Below, piece by piece: positions 25,353 through 34,568 of a stretch of DNA of 64,000 nucleotides. This DNA comes from Bradyrhizobium sp. CB3481. GTDB lineage: Bacteria; Pseudomonadota; Alphaproteobacteria; Rhizobiales; Xanthobacteraceae. How positions within the stretch are numbered: the first letter of the stretch is position 1; each line of letters begins with the position of its first letter. The stretch lies in NCBI RefSeq assembly GCF_029714305.1, contig NZ_CP121647.1:2748501-2812500 (forward strand), read 5' to 3'. The position numbers and the translations under genes are program-made. Below the pieces are notes generated by a model, which saw only the letters and a list, made by a program, of their open reading frames with translations, had not been told where the DNA came from and searched no databases.

Positions 25353-28222
25353 TCCGCGGCTTCCGCAGGCGCGATGCGCCGCGAATGGCGGGCCTGCTCG
25401 TCATAGGCCTTCTGCCAATCGCTCGGACCATTGGACGGCGAAATCTGCACCGCCGTGACCTTGTATTCCGGGCAGTTGGTGGCCCAGTCCGAAAAGTCCG
25501 TCGTGATGACGTTGGCCTGGGTGTCCGGGTGGTGGAACGTGGTGTAGACCACGCCCGGCGCGACGCGGTCGGTGATTTCAGCGCGCAGCGTGGTCTCGCC
25601 GGCGCGGCTCGCCAGCCGGACCCAGTCGCCGTCGCGCACGCCGCGCTGCTCGGCGTCATGCGGGTGGATTTCCAGCCGGTCCTCGCTGTGCCAGACAACA
25701 TTGTCGGTGCGGCGGGTCTGCGCGCCGACATTGTACTGGCTGAGGATGCGCCCCGTGGTCAGCAGCAGCGGGAATCTCGGACCGGTGCGCTCGTCGGTGG
25801 CGACATACTCGGTGATGATGAACTTGCCCTTGCCGCGAACGAAACCGCCGATATGCATCACCGGCGTGCCCTCCGGCGCCTTCTCGTTGCAGGGCCACTG
25901 CACCGAGCCGAGCTCGTCGAGCCTGGCATAGGAGACGCCGGCAAAGGTCGGCGTCAGCATTGCGATCTCGTCCATGATCTCGGACGGATGATTGTAGTGC
26001 ATTTCAAAGCCCATCGCCTTGGCAAGGCCGATGGTGACTTCCCAATCGGCAAGGCCGTTGCGCGGCGTCATCACCTTGCGGACACGCTGGATGCGGCGCT
26101 CGGCATTGGTGAAGGTGCCGTCCTTCTCCAGGAAGGTCGATCCCGGCAGGAACACATGCGCATAGTTCGCAGTCTCGTTGAGGAAGAGGTCATGCACGAT
26201 GACGCATTCCATCGACGACAGCGCCGCCACCACATGCTTGGTGTTCGGGTCCGACTGCAGGATGTCCTCGCCCTGAACGTAGAGGCCCATGAAGGTGCCT
26301 TCGATCGCGGCGTCGAACATGTTGGGAATGCGCAGGCCCGGCTCGGGATTGAGCTTGACGTTCCACATTGCCTCGAACTGGTCGCGCACTGCATCGCCCG
26401 AGATGTGCCGGTAGCCGGGAAGCTCATGCGGGAACGAGCCCATGTCGCAGGAGCCCTGCACGTTGTTCTGGCCGCGCAGCGGGTTCACGCCGACGCCGGG
26501 GCGGCCGATATTGCCGGTCGCCATCGCAAGGTTGGCGATCGCGATCACCGTGGTCGAGCCTTGGCTGTGCTCGGTGACGCCGAGACCGTAATAGATCGCG
26601 CCGTTACCGCCGGTCGCGAACTGGCGGGCGGCCTCGCGTAGCACCTTGGGATCGACACCGGTCATGATCGCGGTTGCTTCCGGGCTGTTCTTCGGCAGCG
26701 CCACAAAGGTGGCCCAATCCTCGAACTCGCTCCAGTCGCACCGCTCGCGCACGAAGGCCTCATCCACCAAGCCCTCGGTGACGATGACATGCGCCAGCGC
26801 CGTCAGCACGGCAACGTTGGTGCCGGGCATCAAGGGTAGGTGCAGCGCCTTCATGTGCGGCCCTTCCACCATCTCGGTGCGCCGCGGATCGACCACGATC
26901 AACTTTGCACCTTGCCGCAGCCGCTTCTTCAGCCGCGAGGCGAACACGGGATGGGCGGAGGCCGGATTGGCGCCGATCACCATGACGACATCGGTATGTT
27001 CGACCGAGTCGAAGTCCTGCGTGCCGGCCGAGGTTCCAAAAGTCTGCGACAGGCCGTAGCCGGTCGGCGAGTGGCAGACGCGCGCGCAGGTATCGACATT
27101 GTTGTTACCGAAGCCGCCGCGGATAAGCTTCTGCACCAGATAGGTTTCTTCATTGGTGCAGCGGGAGGAGGTGATGCCGCCGACGGCGTCGCGGCCGTAC
27201 TGCTGCTGGATGCCCTTGAACTTGGCCGCGGCGAAATTGAACGCCTCATCCCACGACACTTCGCGCCAGGGATCGGCGATATCTTCGCGGATCATCGGCT
27301 TGAGGATGCGCTCCTTGTGGGTGGTGTAGCCCCAGGCGAAGCGGCCCTTGACACAGGAATGGCCGCGGTTGGCCTTGCCGTCCTTCCACGGCACCATGCG
27401 CACGACTTCCTCGCCGCGCATTTCCGCCTTGAAGGCGCAGCCGACGCCGCAATAAGCACAAGTCGTGACCACCGAATGCTCGGGCTGGCCGATCTCGATG
27501 ACGGATTTCTCCGTGAGCGTCGCGGTCGGGCAGGCCTGCACGCAGGCGCCGCAGGACACGCATTCAGAGCCGAGGAAGCTTTCACTCATGCCGGGCGAGA
27601 CGCGGCTGTCGAAGCCGCGCCCCGAAATCGTCAGTGCGAAGGTGCCTTGCACTTCCTCGCAGGCGCGGACGCAGCGCGAGCAGACGATGCATTTCGAGGG
27701 GTCGTAGGTGAAGTATGGGTTGGATTCGTCCTTCGGCATCCAGTTGTCATTGTCGCAGCCATGCGACTTGGCGAACACATGGTTTTCGCCCTCATAGCCA
27801 TAGCGCACGTCGCGCAGGCCGACCGCGCCTGCCATGTCCTGCAGTTCGCAATCGCCGTTGGCGGCGCAGGTCAGGCAGTCCAGCGGATGATCGGAGATGT
27901 AGAGTTCCATCACGCCCTTGCGCAGCTTCTTCAGCCGCTCGGTCTGGGTATGGACGACGAGGCCGTTCATGACCGGCGTGGTGCAGGAAGCCGGCGTGCC
28001 GGCCCGGCCTTCGATCTCGATCAGGCAGAGACGGCAGGAGCCGAAGGCGTCCACCATGTCGGTGGCGCAAAGCTTTGGGATCTGCGTGCCGGCTTCCATC
28101 GCCGCGCGCATGATCGAGGTGCCATCGGGCACCGTGACGCTTCGCCCGTCGATGGTGAGCGTCACCATCGTCTCGGATTTCGAACGGGGCGTGCCGAAGT
28201 CGATTTCCTCGATCAAGGACAT
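25349..28222 (-). CDS. fdsA: NAD-dependent formate dehydrogenase alpha subunit FdsA
   Basis: Catalytic molybdenum subunit that oxidises formate to CO2. The 957 residues contain an N-terminal [2Fe-2S] ferredoxin domain (Cys in KLCATD, GSCRLC, SCTTPV), a NuoG-type region (DCLTCAANGDC), two 4Fe-4S motifs (CIVCSRCVRAC and CVSCGACVQACP), a further cluster (CAYCGVGC) and the bis-MGD domain with the Mo-ligand Cys and neighbouring His in DTCARVCHSPTGYG. GGAGACTGACA stands before the ATG at 28222; the frame continues 16 codons upstream without a ribosome-binding site. Only 10 bases separate it from fdsB. Confidence 0.96.
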   Translation of the reverse strand: MSLIEEIDFGTPRSKSETMVTLTIDGRSVTVPDGTSIMRAAMEAGTQIPKLCATDMVDAFGSCRLCLIEIEGRAGTPASCTTPVMNGLVVHTQTERLKKLRKGVMELYISDHPLDCLTCAANGDCELQDMAGAVGLRDVRYGYEGENHVFAKSHGCDNDNWMPKDESNPYFTYDPSKCIVCSRCVRACEEVQGTFALTISGRGFDSRVSPGMSESFLGSECVSCGACVQACPTATLTEKSVIEIGQPEHSVVTTCAYCGVGCAFKAEMRGEEVVRMVPWKDGKANRGHSCVKGRFAWGYTTHKERILKPMIREDIADPWREVSWDEAFNFAAAKFKGIQQQYGRDAVGGITSSRCTNEETYLVQKLIRGGFGNNNVDTCARVCHSPTGYGLSQTFGTSAGTQDFDSVEHTDVVMVIGANPASAHPVFASRLKKRLRQGAKLIVVDPRRTEMVEGPHMKALHLPLMPGTNVAVLTALAHVIVTEGLVDEAFVRERCDWSEFEDWATFVALPKNSPEATAIMTGVDPKVLREAARQFATGGNGAIYYGLGVTEHSQGSTTVIAIANLAMATGNIGRPGVGVNPLRGQNNVQGSCDMGSFPHELPGYRHISGDAVRDQFEAMWNVKLNPEPGLRIPNMFDAAIEGTFMGLYVQGEDILQSDPNTKHVVAALSSMECVIVHDLFLNETANYAHVFLPGSTFLEKDGTFTNAERRIQRVRKVMTPRNGLADWEVTIGLAKAMGFEMHYNHPSEIMDEIAMLTPTFAGVSYARLDELGSVQWPCNEKAPEGTPVMHIGGFVRGKGKFIITEYVATDERTGPRFPLLLTTGRILSQYNVGAQTRRTDNVVWHSEDRLEIHPHDAEQRGVRDGDWVRLASRAGETTLRAEITDRVAPGVVYTTFHHPDTQANVITTDFSDWATNCPEYKVTAVQISPSNGPSDWQKAYDEQARHSRRIAPAEAAE

Positions 28223-28232
28223 TGTCAGTCTC

Positions 28233-29789
28233 CTATTCCGCGGCCTGCAGGGTGGCCGGTGCCGGGCCAAAATCTTCCCGGAAATGTTTCAAGGCGCTCA
28301 GCACGGGGTAGGGCGTGAAGCCACCGAGCGCGCAGAGCGAGCCGAATTTCATGGTGTTGCAGAGGTCTTCGACCACGGCGAGGTTTTCAGAGACACGCTC
28401 GCCATTGATGATCTTGTTGATGGTCTCGACGCCGCGGGTCGAGCCGATCCGGCACGGCGTGCACTTGCCGCAGGATTCCACCGCGCAGAACTCCATGGCA
28501 AATCGGGCCTGCTTGGCCATGTCGACGCTATCGTCGAACACGACGATGCCGCCATGGCCGATCAGTCCGTCGCGCGCCGCGAAGGCCTCATAGTCGAACG
28601 GCGTGTCGAACAGCGCGCGGGGAAAATAGGCGCCGAGCGGGCCGCCGACCTGCACGGCGCGCACGGGACGGCCGCTCAACGTGCCGCCACCGATGTCGTC
28701 GACGAGTTCGCCGAGCGTGACGCCGAACGCGGTTTCGAATAGCCCACCATGCTTGATGTTGCCGGCAAGCTGGATCGGCATGGTGCCGCGCGAGCGGCCC
28801 ATGCCGAAATCGGCATAGGCTTTGGCCCCGCCGGCAAGGATGAAGGGGATCGCGGCGAACGACAGCACGTTATTGATCACGGTCGGACGGCCGAACAGGC
28901 CCTTGTGCGCCGGCAGCGGCGGCTTGGCGCGGACGATGCCACGGCGACCTTCCAGGCTTTCGAGCAGCGAGGTCTCTTCGCCGCAGACATAGGCGCCGGC
29001 GCCGACGCGGACTTCGAGATCGAAGGTATGGCCGGAGCCGACGATGCGCTCGCCGAGATAGCCGGTGCGCCGGGCGGCCGCGATCGCGGCGTTCATCGCC
29101 GCCACCGCATGGGGATATTCCGAGCGGATGTAGATATAGCCCTTGGTGGCACCGACGGCGATGCCGGCGATCATCATGCCTTCGATCACGACGAAGGGAT
29201 CACCTTCCATGATCATGCGGTCGGCAAACGTGCCGCTGTCGCCTTCGTCGGCGTTGCAGACAATGTATTTGCGGTCGGCGCTGGCCTGGGCCACCGTCTT
29301 CCACTTGATGCCGGTCGGGAAGCCGGCGCCGCCGCGGCCGCGCAGGCCCGATGCGGTGACGTCGGCGATGATCTCGTCCGAGGTCAGCGTCACTGCGCGC
29401 TCCAGCCCCTTGTAGCCGTCGTGGCTGCGGTAATCGCTGATGGAGCGGGGGTCGATCACGCCACAGCGCGCGAAGGTGAGGCGGGTCTGCCGCTTCAGCC
29501 AGGGAATTTCGTCGGTGACGCCAAGCCGCAGCGGATGCGGCGCGCCGGTGGCCATTGAATCAAAAATCGACGACGCATCCGCGGCTGTCACCGGTCCGAA
29601 TGCGACGCGGCCTTGCGATGTCGCGACTTCGACCATCGGCTCGAGCCAATAAAGCCCGCGCGATCCCGTCCTGACGATCTCGACGGGAATGCCCGATTTG
29701 ATCGCGGCCTGCTCCAGCGCGATGGCGACTTCATCAGCGCCGACGGCAATGGCGCCGGCGTCGCGGGATACGAAAATGCGCATCGTCAT
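28233..29789 (-). CDS. fdsB: NAD-dependent formate dehydrogenase beta subunit FdsB
   Basis: Diaphorase subunit with FMN and a 4Fe-4S cluster that passes electrons to NAD+. The 518 residues contain a thioredoxin-like N-terminal part (about 1-120) and a NuoF-like core with GLRGRGGAGFPTG (NADH/FMN site), CNADEGDSGTFADR, GAYVCGEETSLLESLEGRRG and the cluster motif ESCGKCTPCRIG. The ATG overlaps the fdsG stop by 4 bases. The fused N-terminal domain is usual for FdsB compared with NuoF. Confidence 0.96.
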   Translation of the reverse strand: MTMRIFVSRDAGAIAVGADEVAIALEQAAIKSGIPVEIVRTGSRGLYWLEPMVEVATSQGRVAFGPVTAADASSIFDSMATGAPHPLRLGVTDEIPWLKRQTRLTFARCGVIDPRSISDYRSHDGYKGLERAVTLTSDEIIADVTASGLRGRGGAGFPTGIKWKTVAQASADRKYIVCNADEGDSGTFADRMIMEGDPFVVIEGMMIAGIAVGATKGYIYIRSEYPHAVAAMNAAIAAARRTGYLGERIVGSGHTFDLEVRVGAGAYVCGEETSLLESLEGRRGIVRAKPPLPAHKGLFGRPTVINNVLSFAAIPFILAGGAKAYADFGMGRSRGTMPIQLAGNIKHGGLFETAFGVTLGELVDDIGGGTLSGRPVRAVQVGGPLGAYFPRALFDTPFDYEAFAARDGLIGHGGIVVFDDSVDMAKQARFAMEFCAVESCGKCTPCRIGSTRGVETINKIINGERVSENLAVVEDLCNTMKFGSLCALGGFTPYPVLSALKHFREDFGPAPATLQAAE

Positions 29790-30262
29790 CGCTGCGCCTC
29801 CGCGACCAGCGCATCGAGGCGCGATTCATCCAGCCGGCCGACGAGGCGGCCATCGAGCATCGCCGAGGGCGCGGTAGCGCACAGGCCGAGACAATAGATC
29901 GGCTCCAGCGTCACACGGTCATCCGCAGTGGTGTCTCCGAGCGCGATGCCGAGCCTAGCTTCGGCGCGCGCGGCGAGCGCATCGCCGCCTGCCGCCTGGC
30001 AGGCTTCGGCGCGGCACAGCTTCAGCACATGGCGACCGGCGCGCTTGCGGCGGAAGTCGTGATAGAAGGTGAACACGCCATGCACTTCGGCGCGCGACAG
30101 GCTGAGTGCGGATGCGATCATCGGAACGGCTGCTTCCGGCACGTAACCGAACGCCTCCTGCATCGCGTGCAGGATCACCAGCGTTGCACCTTCAAGCTTG
30201 TCGTGCTCGGCGATGATCTCGGCGCCGCGCGCTTCGTTCCAGGGTTCGTAGGCCGATGTCAT
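29786..30262 (-). CDS. fdsG: NAD-dependent formate dehydrogenase gamma subunit FdsG
   Basis: NuoE-like subunit with a [2Fe-2S] cluster in a thioredoxin fold. The 158 residues show the helical N-terminal part (LVILHAMQEAFGYVPEAAVP) and the cluster cysteines at LCRAEACQAAGG and YCLGLCATAPSAML. First gene of the fds operon. GATGAGAG stands ahead of the ATG. The region upstream (30263-30443) carries two inverted repeats suited to regulator binding. Confidence 0.95.
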   Translation of the reverse strand: MTSAYEPWNEARGAEIIAEHDKLEGATLVILHAMQEAFGYVPEAAVPMIASALSLSRAEVHGVFTFYHDFRRKRAGRHVLKLCRAEACQAAGGDALAARAEARLGIALGDTTADDRVTLEPIYCLGLCATAPSAMLDGRLVGRLDESRLDALVAEAQR

Positions 30263-30329
30263 TTCCGCACTCTCATCAGAGGTTGTGTCCTCCGATGAGT
30301 AGGGGAATCGCAGCGATTATCAATAAAGC

Positions 30330-30365
30330 TGTCTCATGTTGCGATTTCAAAACGCAATCAAGACA
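30330..30365. promoter_or_regulatory. Double inverted repeat upstream of fdsG
   Basis: TTGCG (30339-30343) and CGCAA (30353-30357) form an inner dyad, with TGTCT (30330-30334) and AGACA (30361-30365) as an outer pair around nearly the same centre. It lies 68-103 bases upstream of the fdsG ATG, where an activator or the core promoter region would be expected. Confidence 0.45.
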
Positions 30366-30370
30366 AGGAC

Positions 30371-30385
30371 ATAGGCAATGCCTAT
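30371..30385. promoter_or_regulatory. Perfect T-N11-A dyad upstream of fdsG, candidate LysR box
   Basis: ATAGGCAATGCCTAT is a perfect 7+1+7 palindrome containing the T-N11-A core typical of LysR-type regulator sites. It lies 109-123 bases upstream of the fdsG start. The nearest LysR gene is at 37640-38530; a link between them is inference. Confidence 0.55.
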
Positions 30386-30443
30386 GGGCTGATAGCAACC
30401 GGGATCGAGGTTAACGCCCGACTGCCGTCACATTCGGCAGCGG

Positions 30444-30479
30444 AACGCGCCCGCCAGGTCTGTCCTGACGGGCGCGTTT
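30444..30479. terminator. Hairpin 20 bases after mddA
   Basis: AACGCGCCCGCCAG (30444-30457) pairs with CTGACGGGCGCGTT (30465-30478) with one mismatch and a 7-base loop. It lies just after the mddA stop on the minus strand, but no long T tract follows there; on the plus strand only TTT follows. It likely ends the mddA transcript before the fds control region. Confidence 0.6.
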
Positions 30480-30498
30480 GCACATTTCGAAGTCAATT

Positions 30499-31278
30499 TC
30501 AGAAGATACCCGGCACGAGCATCGCCACTTTTTCGCGATAGCGCCTGTATTCACTGCCGAACATCGCCACGAGGTCGCGCTCCTCGAGATAGATGCCGAC
30601 AAAGATATAGGCTGTCGTCACCGTGGCGAACAGCAGCTGGCCGAGCGTCATCGTCGGCGCGCACCAGAACGCGATGATGAAGCCGAGATAGATCGGGTGC
30701 CGGATCATGCGATAGAGGCCCGGCGTCTTGAACTTCATGGGTTCGACCATGCGGCCGGCGAAATGCGAGACCACTTGCGTCAGTCCGAACAGCTCGAAAT
30801 GGCTGATGAGGAACGTGCTGTAGAGCACGATCAGCCAGCCGACGGCGCCGCCCGCGGTCGCGATGCCGGCGAGAATCGGATTGTCGATGTGCCAGGCCAC
30901 AGAAGGCATCGGCTCCCACTGCCAGAACAAGAGGATCAGCGAAAGGCTGGCTAGCAACACGTAGGTCGAGCGCTCGATCGCCGGTGAAGCGAAGCGCGCG
31001 AAGAGTTGCTTGAAGCCTCGGCGCGCCATGCCGCTGTGCTGGATGGCGAAGATAGACATCAGCACCAGGTTCGTGAGCAGCGCTGTCATCAACGACGGCG
31101 CCGGACCCGTGTTGATGTTCTTCGGCACGACGTATTGCGAGACAAAGCCGATGGCGTAGAGGAACGTGCCGAGGAAGATCAGATAGGCGAGACCGCCGTA
31201 GCAAAGCGTCAGCAATCTCGCCGCGAGAGAAACTGTGGTCGCGGGACTGTTCGGCCCGGTCTGCATGGCAATCGACAT
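30499..31278 (-). CDS. mddA: Methanethiol S-methyltransferase MddA
   Basis: SAM-dependent inner-membrane enzyme that methylates methanethiol to dimethyl sulfide. The 259 residues show about five membrane segments and the C-terminal NnrU/PEMT-like region MKFKTPGLYRMIRHPIYLGF with the conserved RHP, then YLEERDLVAMFGSEYRRYRE near the end, which binds SAM. The family is known from Bradyrhizobium and Pseudomonas MddA. The ATG at 31278 has AAGGAGA upstream; a longer frame to 31314 is not used. Close relatives are isoprenylcysteine-methyltransferase-like proteins of other function, so the substrate is assigned by resemblance. Confidence 0.86.
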   Translation of the reverse strand: MSIAMQTGPNSPATTVSLAARLLTLCYGGLAYLIFLGTFLYAIGFVSQYVVPKNINTGPAPSLMTALLTNLVLMSIFAIQHSGMARRGFKQLFARFASPAIERSTYVLLASLSLILLFWQWEPMPSVAWHIDNPILAGIATAGGAVGWLIVLYSTFLISHFELFGLTQVVSHFAGRMVEPMKFKTPGLYRMIRHPIYLGFIIAFWCAPTMTLGQLLFATVTTAYIFVGIYLEERDLVAMFGSEYRRYREKVAMLVPGIF

Positions 31279-31323
31279 TTTCAATCTCCTTGTTTGAAGT
31301 GATGTTGTTGGCAATGGTCTTGG

Positions 31324-31575
31324 TCAGGAATGTCTGAGCTGGCGCCGCCTGTAGATCTTCGTTGCTTTCTCGACGGCATTGTCGATCGGGCTGCGATAGA
31401 TGCGTGCCTCATCCAGCCCCTCGAGACGGTGCAATGCGCACAGCGCAATCTGCCGCTCGTGGTAGGCGGTGGTCACGGCAGCCCAATGCTTGAAAAATCG
31501 GCGCACACGCACCACCACGTGAAGGGTGTTTCTTCGCAACGCTGGCGCTGCCGCTGATGGGTCGGTTGTGATCAT
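31324..31575 (-). CDS. Small DUF1127-like protein
   Basis: An 83-residue product from the ATG at 31575, which shares one base with the stop of the upstream small frame (TGATG). The N-terminal part is Ala-rich; the C-terminal half is basic, HERQIALCALHRLEGLDEAR followed by IYRSPIDNAVEKA, loosely like DUF1127 (RRL...LxDIGLxRxxI). Such small Arg-rich proteins often bind RNA or act in phosphate and C1 control; no such role is shown here. It stands 45 bases ahead of mddA on the same strand. Confidence 0.55.
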   Translation of the reverse strand: MITTDPSAAAPALRRNTLHVVVRVRRFFKHWAAVTTAYHERQIALCALHRLEGLDEARIYRSPIDNAVEKATKIYRRRQLRHS

Positions 31576-31715
31576 CAACAGACCCCCCGTTGCGGCGGCC
31601 AGGCTTGCGTCATGGAAAGAATGAGGCGCAGACAAGCGGCGCTGGCCGTGTGGCCTTGCGGCATCAAGCCTTCTGGCGAGGCATTGAAATTGGTGAGATC
31701 AAGCAGGCGGGTCAT
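31575..31715 (-). CDS. Putative 46-residue protein coupled to the next gene
   Basis: From the ATG at 31715 the minus strand codes for MTRLLDLTNFNASPEGLMPQ and onward to a stop at 31577-31575 that overlaps the next ATG by one base. GGAGA lies about 8 bases upstream. The TGATG join and the ribosome-binding site suggest a real coupled leader gene. I recognise no family. Confidence 0.45.
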   Translation of the reverse strand: MTRLLDLTNFNASPEGLMPQGHTASAACLRLILSMTQAWPPQRGVC

Positions 31716-31900
31716 GCGCCGTCTCCGGTTGAATGAGCGTTGACCCGTCTGTAAATTGAGATCTTCCTATAAGCTTGGCGGAGTTCTTCAGAACACCTTG
31801 GTTTTTCCTTCCTGAAGCGGTTGTTTTTGCTCAATTTGTTCCATTGATTTCTCTGGTGGTTGCGAGGGCCCGGATCGCATTAGCATCAGTAGGGGTGGTA

Positions 31901-33565
31901 ATGCAGTACCGATTCGCCGAGTTTGAGCTAGATCTCAGCCAGCAAGAGCTGCGTCGGGTTGGCGAACTCGTGCATATCGAGCCGCAGGTGTTCGACCTCA
32001 TCGTGCACCTCGTGCGTAACCACGACCGCATCGTCAGCAAAGATGAACTGATCGACACCGTTTGGAACGGCCGGATCATTTCGGAGGCGGCGCTTTCCAG
32101 CCGCATCAACGGTGCCCGCCGCGCTCTCGGCGACAACGGAACCGACCAGCTTTTCATTCGGACGCTCCACAAGCGCGGTTTCCGTTTCATTGGCGATGTT
32201 CAGGCCGTCAGCGCGCCGGAAGCCGTGGTGGGAGCAGCCCCACTTGTGCCCGACACTTCGCCGGCCAATCCGCCCGCCCGGGTTTCGGTTTCGCCTGAAG
32301 TCTCTCGCCTCGATGACATCGTCTCGGAATCGGTGAAGGCCGAGGCCAATGCGCGGCCGTCGATCGCGGTGCTGCCGTTCGGGAATATGTCTGACGATCC
32401 GGAAAACGACTATTTCAGCTACGGGCTGACCGAGGACATCATTCGCCTGCTGGCGCGTAACCGGTGGCTTTCGGTGATCTCGCGTCACTCGACCGTCGCG
32501 TTCCAGGGACGGGCCGTCGATGCCCGCGAAGTCGGTGAGCTGCTTGGCGTCCGCTATGTCATGGTCGGCAGCGTTCGCAAAAGCCGGGATGCGGTGCGGA
32601 TCACAGCCGAGCTCGTCCGCGCGGCCGACGGCAAGCAGCTCTGGGCCGACAAATACGATCTGCAGCTCGAGGATATCTTCGATATCCAGGAGGAGATGGC
32701 CCGCCAGATCGCCGCCACGATCGAGCCGGAGCTATCGAAAGTCGAGCAGCAGCTCGCCGCCCGCAAGGCGCCGGAGAGTCTGGACGCCTGGGATTGCTAT
32801 CAGCGTGGTCTGTGGAACCTGTGGCGCTTCACCACGCCGGGGTTCGACCTGGCCGAGGAATATTTCCAGCGCGCGATCGAGGCCGATCCGAACTTTGCCC
32901 GCGGCCATGGCGCGCTCAGCTACGTCAACCTGCAGCGTGCCTTCATCGACGAGCCGAAGGACCGCGCGGCGCGACTGGAGACGGCGCTGCGCCAGGCGCG
33001 TCATTCGGTTGCGCTCGATGAGCTCGATTGTTTTTGCCACTGCGCCCTGGGGCGCGCTTTGTGCCTGACCCACCAGAACGACGAGGCGCTGGCGGCGCTC
33101 GACGTCTCGCTGGAGCTCAATCCGAGTTTTGCGCAGGCTTATTTCGCGCAAGGCTTCAACATGCTGTGGTATGGGCGGGAGATCGAGGCGGAAACGCTGC
33201 TCGACCGCGCGACCATGCTGAGCCCGCGCGATAGCCATCTTTCAGCGTTCCACCATGTCCGCTCCTGGGCGCACTTTTCGCTCGGAGAGTACGATATCGC
33301 GGTCGAGTTCGCCCGGCGGGCAACCAGGCAACCTAACGTCACCTATCAGGCCTTTGCGACGCTTGCCTCTTCGCTTGGCCTGCTCGGTGACGCTACACAG
33401 GCGAAAGCGGCGGCTGCCGAGCTTGCGCAGCGCAAGCCGAACTACAGCGCCGCAACGGCACGGCAGGAATTCTTCTTTTGCAACGATGCCGGCTTCATCG
33501 ACCGCTTCGTCGAAGGGCTGCGCGTGGCCGGCATACCGAAAGCCGGGCGAAGCGCGGCCCCATGA
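31901..33565 (+). CDS. Winged-helix regulator with TPR repeats (CadC/HilA-like architecture)
   Basis: The 554 residues contain an OmpR-type winged-helix DNA-binding domain (1-100: QYRFAEFELDLSQQELRR, VSKDELIDTVWNGRIISEAA, FIRTLHKRGFRFIG), a linker, a TolB-N-like domain (about 145-270: SIAVLPFGNMSDDPENDYFS, GLTEDIIRLLARNRWLSVIS) and TPR repeats from about 300 to the end. No receiver domain and no membrane segment are seen, so input would come through the TolB/TPR part. The ATG at 31901 has AGGGG upstream; the longer frame to 31775 would add a non-domain extension. It abuts the convergent HD gene with no gap. Confidence 0.87.
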   Translation: MQYRFAEFELDLSQQELRRVGELVHIEPQVFDLIVHLVRNHDRIVSKDELIDTVWNGRIISEAALSSRINGARRALGDNGTDQLFIRTLHKRGFRFIGDVQAVSAPEAVVGAAPLVPDTSPANPPARVSVSPEVSRLDDIVSESVKAEANARPSIAVLPFGNMSDDPENDYFSYGLTEDIIRLLARNRWLSVISRHSTVAFQGRAVDAREVGELLGVRYVMVGSVRKSRDAVRITAELVRAADGKQLWADKYDLQLEDIFDIQEEMARQIAATIEPELSKVEQQLAARKAPESLDAWDCYQRGLWNLWRFTTPGFDLAEEYFQRAIEADPNFARGHGALSYVNLQRAFIDEPKDRAARLETALRQARHSVALDELDCFCHCALGRALCLTHQNDEALAALDVSLELNPSFAQAYFAQGFNMLWYGREIEAETLLDRATMLSPRDSHLSAFHHVRSWAHFSLGEYDIAVEFARRATRQPNVTYQAFATLASSLGLLGDATQAKAAAAELAQRKPNYSAATARQEFFFCNDAGFIDRFVEGLRVAGIPKAGRSAAP

Positions 33566-34408
33566 TCACGGCTGCGGGCCGGACAGGTTCATTTCTCGCT
33601 CGGCCCGGAACACGTTGCTGTAAAGATTTGCAATCCACTGACGCCCCCTTGAGGTGACGTTGAGATAGCGTATGGCTGTCTGGATCTGCGGCGCCACGTT
33701 GTTCCAGTAGAACTGCGGATACTTGTAAACGACATCGGCCGGCGTCTCGTAGCCGAGTTGCTTGGTCAGGCCGATCTCGAGGAATTCATAGAACAGCGCG
33801 TTCGATTTTTTCAGGTAGTTGGGGTCGCCGAGCTGCCCGATGAGGTCGGCCGCACGCAGCAGCAATCCTTCCTCATCGACCAGATCGTCGCCTGAGGTTT
33901 CCGGGTAGGGAAAGCGGGTATATTCGATCGCCCTGGCAATCCGGCTGGCGTCGACCTCTTCAGTGTCGAGGCGTTCGAAGACGAACAGCTTTGAGCGGTC
34001 CACATGGTAGGGCGCCAGCGACGCATCGGACGAGCCTCTCGGCAGGCGAATGGTTCGGCCGCTGAGATCTGCGACATAGGACTCGCCGTCATCTCCCTGA
34101 ACCGTTCCTCTGACATATCCGATGTCGTGGGTCAGGCACGCCAGGATGAAATTGGCGTAGTCGTCGGGCGTCGTTGGCCGCAGCACCGCCCGTCCCATCA
34201 GGATGTCGTGGCCGGCCAAGGTGACGAGCAGGGTATGCTCGACGTTGTGATAAAGCGCATCGCTGTTGCCGATGCATTCCAGCGTGAGGCGGGCGGCATA
34301 GGGCAAGAACTCGGCCAAGCGGGCTTGAGAGGCGCCGAATCGGCTCTTGGTTTCCAAGGTGAGAAACGATCCGAGGGCTTGCGCTACCAGTTCCGGAATT
34401 GTGATCAT
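33566..34408 (-). CDS. HD-domain metal-dependent phosphohydrolase
   Basis: The 280 residues have the HD signature: His in YHNVEHT, the HD pair in CLTHDIGY, and a later Asp in RAADLIGQLGD. The family hydrolyses phosphate esters, often nucleotides or cyclic dinucleotides. No membrane segment or extra sensor domain is visible. The ATG at 34408 has GGGGG at a 5-base distance, so I preferred it to the ATG at 34420. Divergent from the binding-protein/cyclase pair. Substrate unknown. Confidence 0.8.
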   Translation of the reverse strand: MITIPELVAQALGSFLTLETKSRFGASQARLAEFLPYAARLTLECIGNSDALYHNVEHTLLVTLAGHDILMGRAVLRPTTPDDYANFILACLTHDIGYVRGTVQGDDGESYVADLSGRTIRLPRGSSDASLAPYHVDRSKLFVFERLDTEEVDASRIARAIEYTRFPYPETSGDDLVDEEGLLLRAADLIGQLGDPNYLKKSNALFYEFLEIGLTKQLGYETPADVVYKYPQFYWNNVAPQIQTAIRYLNVTSRGRQWIANLYSNVFRAEREMNLSGPQP

Positions 34409-34568
34409 CTGAACCCCCATATCGGCGTACGACGTCGCGAGTTAGGGTAGGTATCGGGGAGGATGATAGCACGCCGTCGCCGATCCGCGCGCGTCCCGGC
34501 GTCGTGATTTCAGTGTGACCGACGCCCGGCCGGATGCTTCCGAACCCGCACCGTGAGCGCTAAAATCA

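Noticed and set aside
26840..28318. 492-codon plus-strand frame opposite fdsA
   Set aside because: Shadow of fdsA; no ribosome-binding site and non-protein composition.
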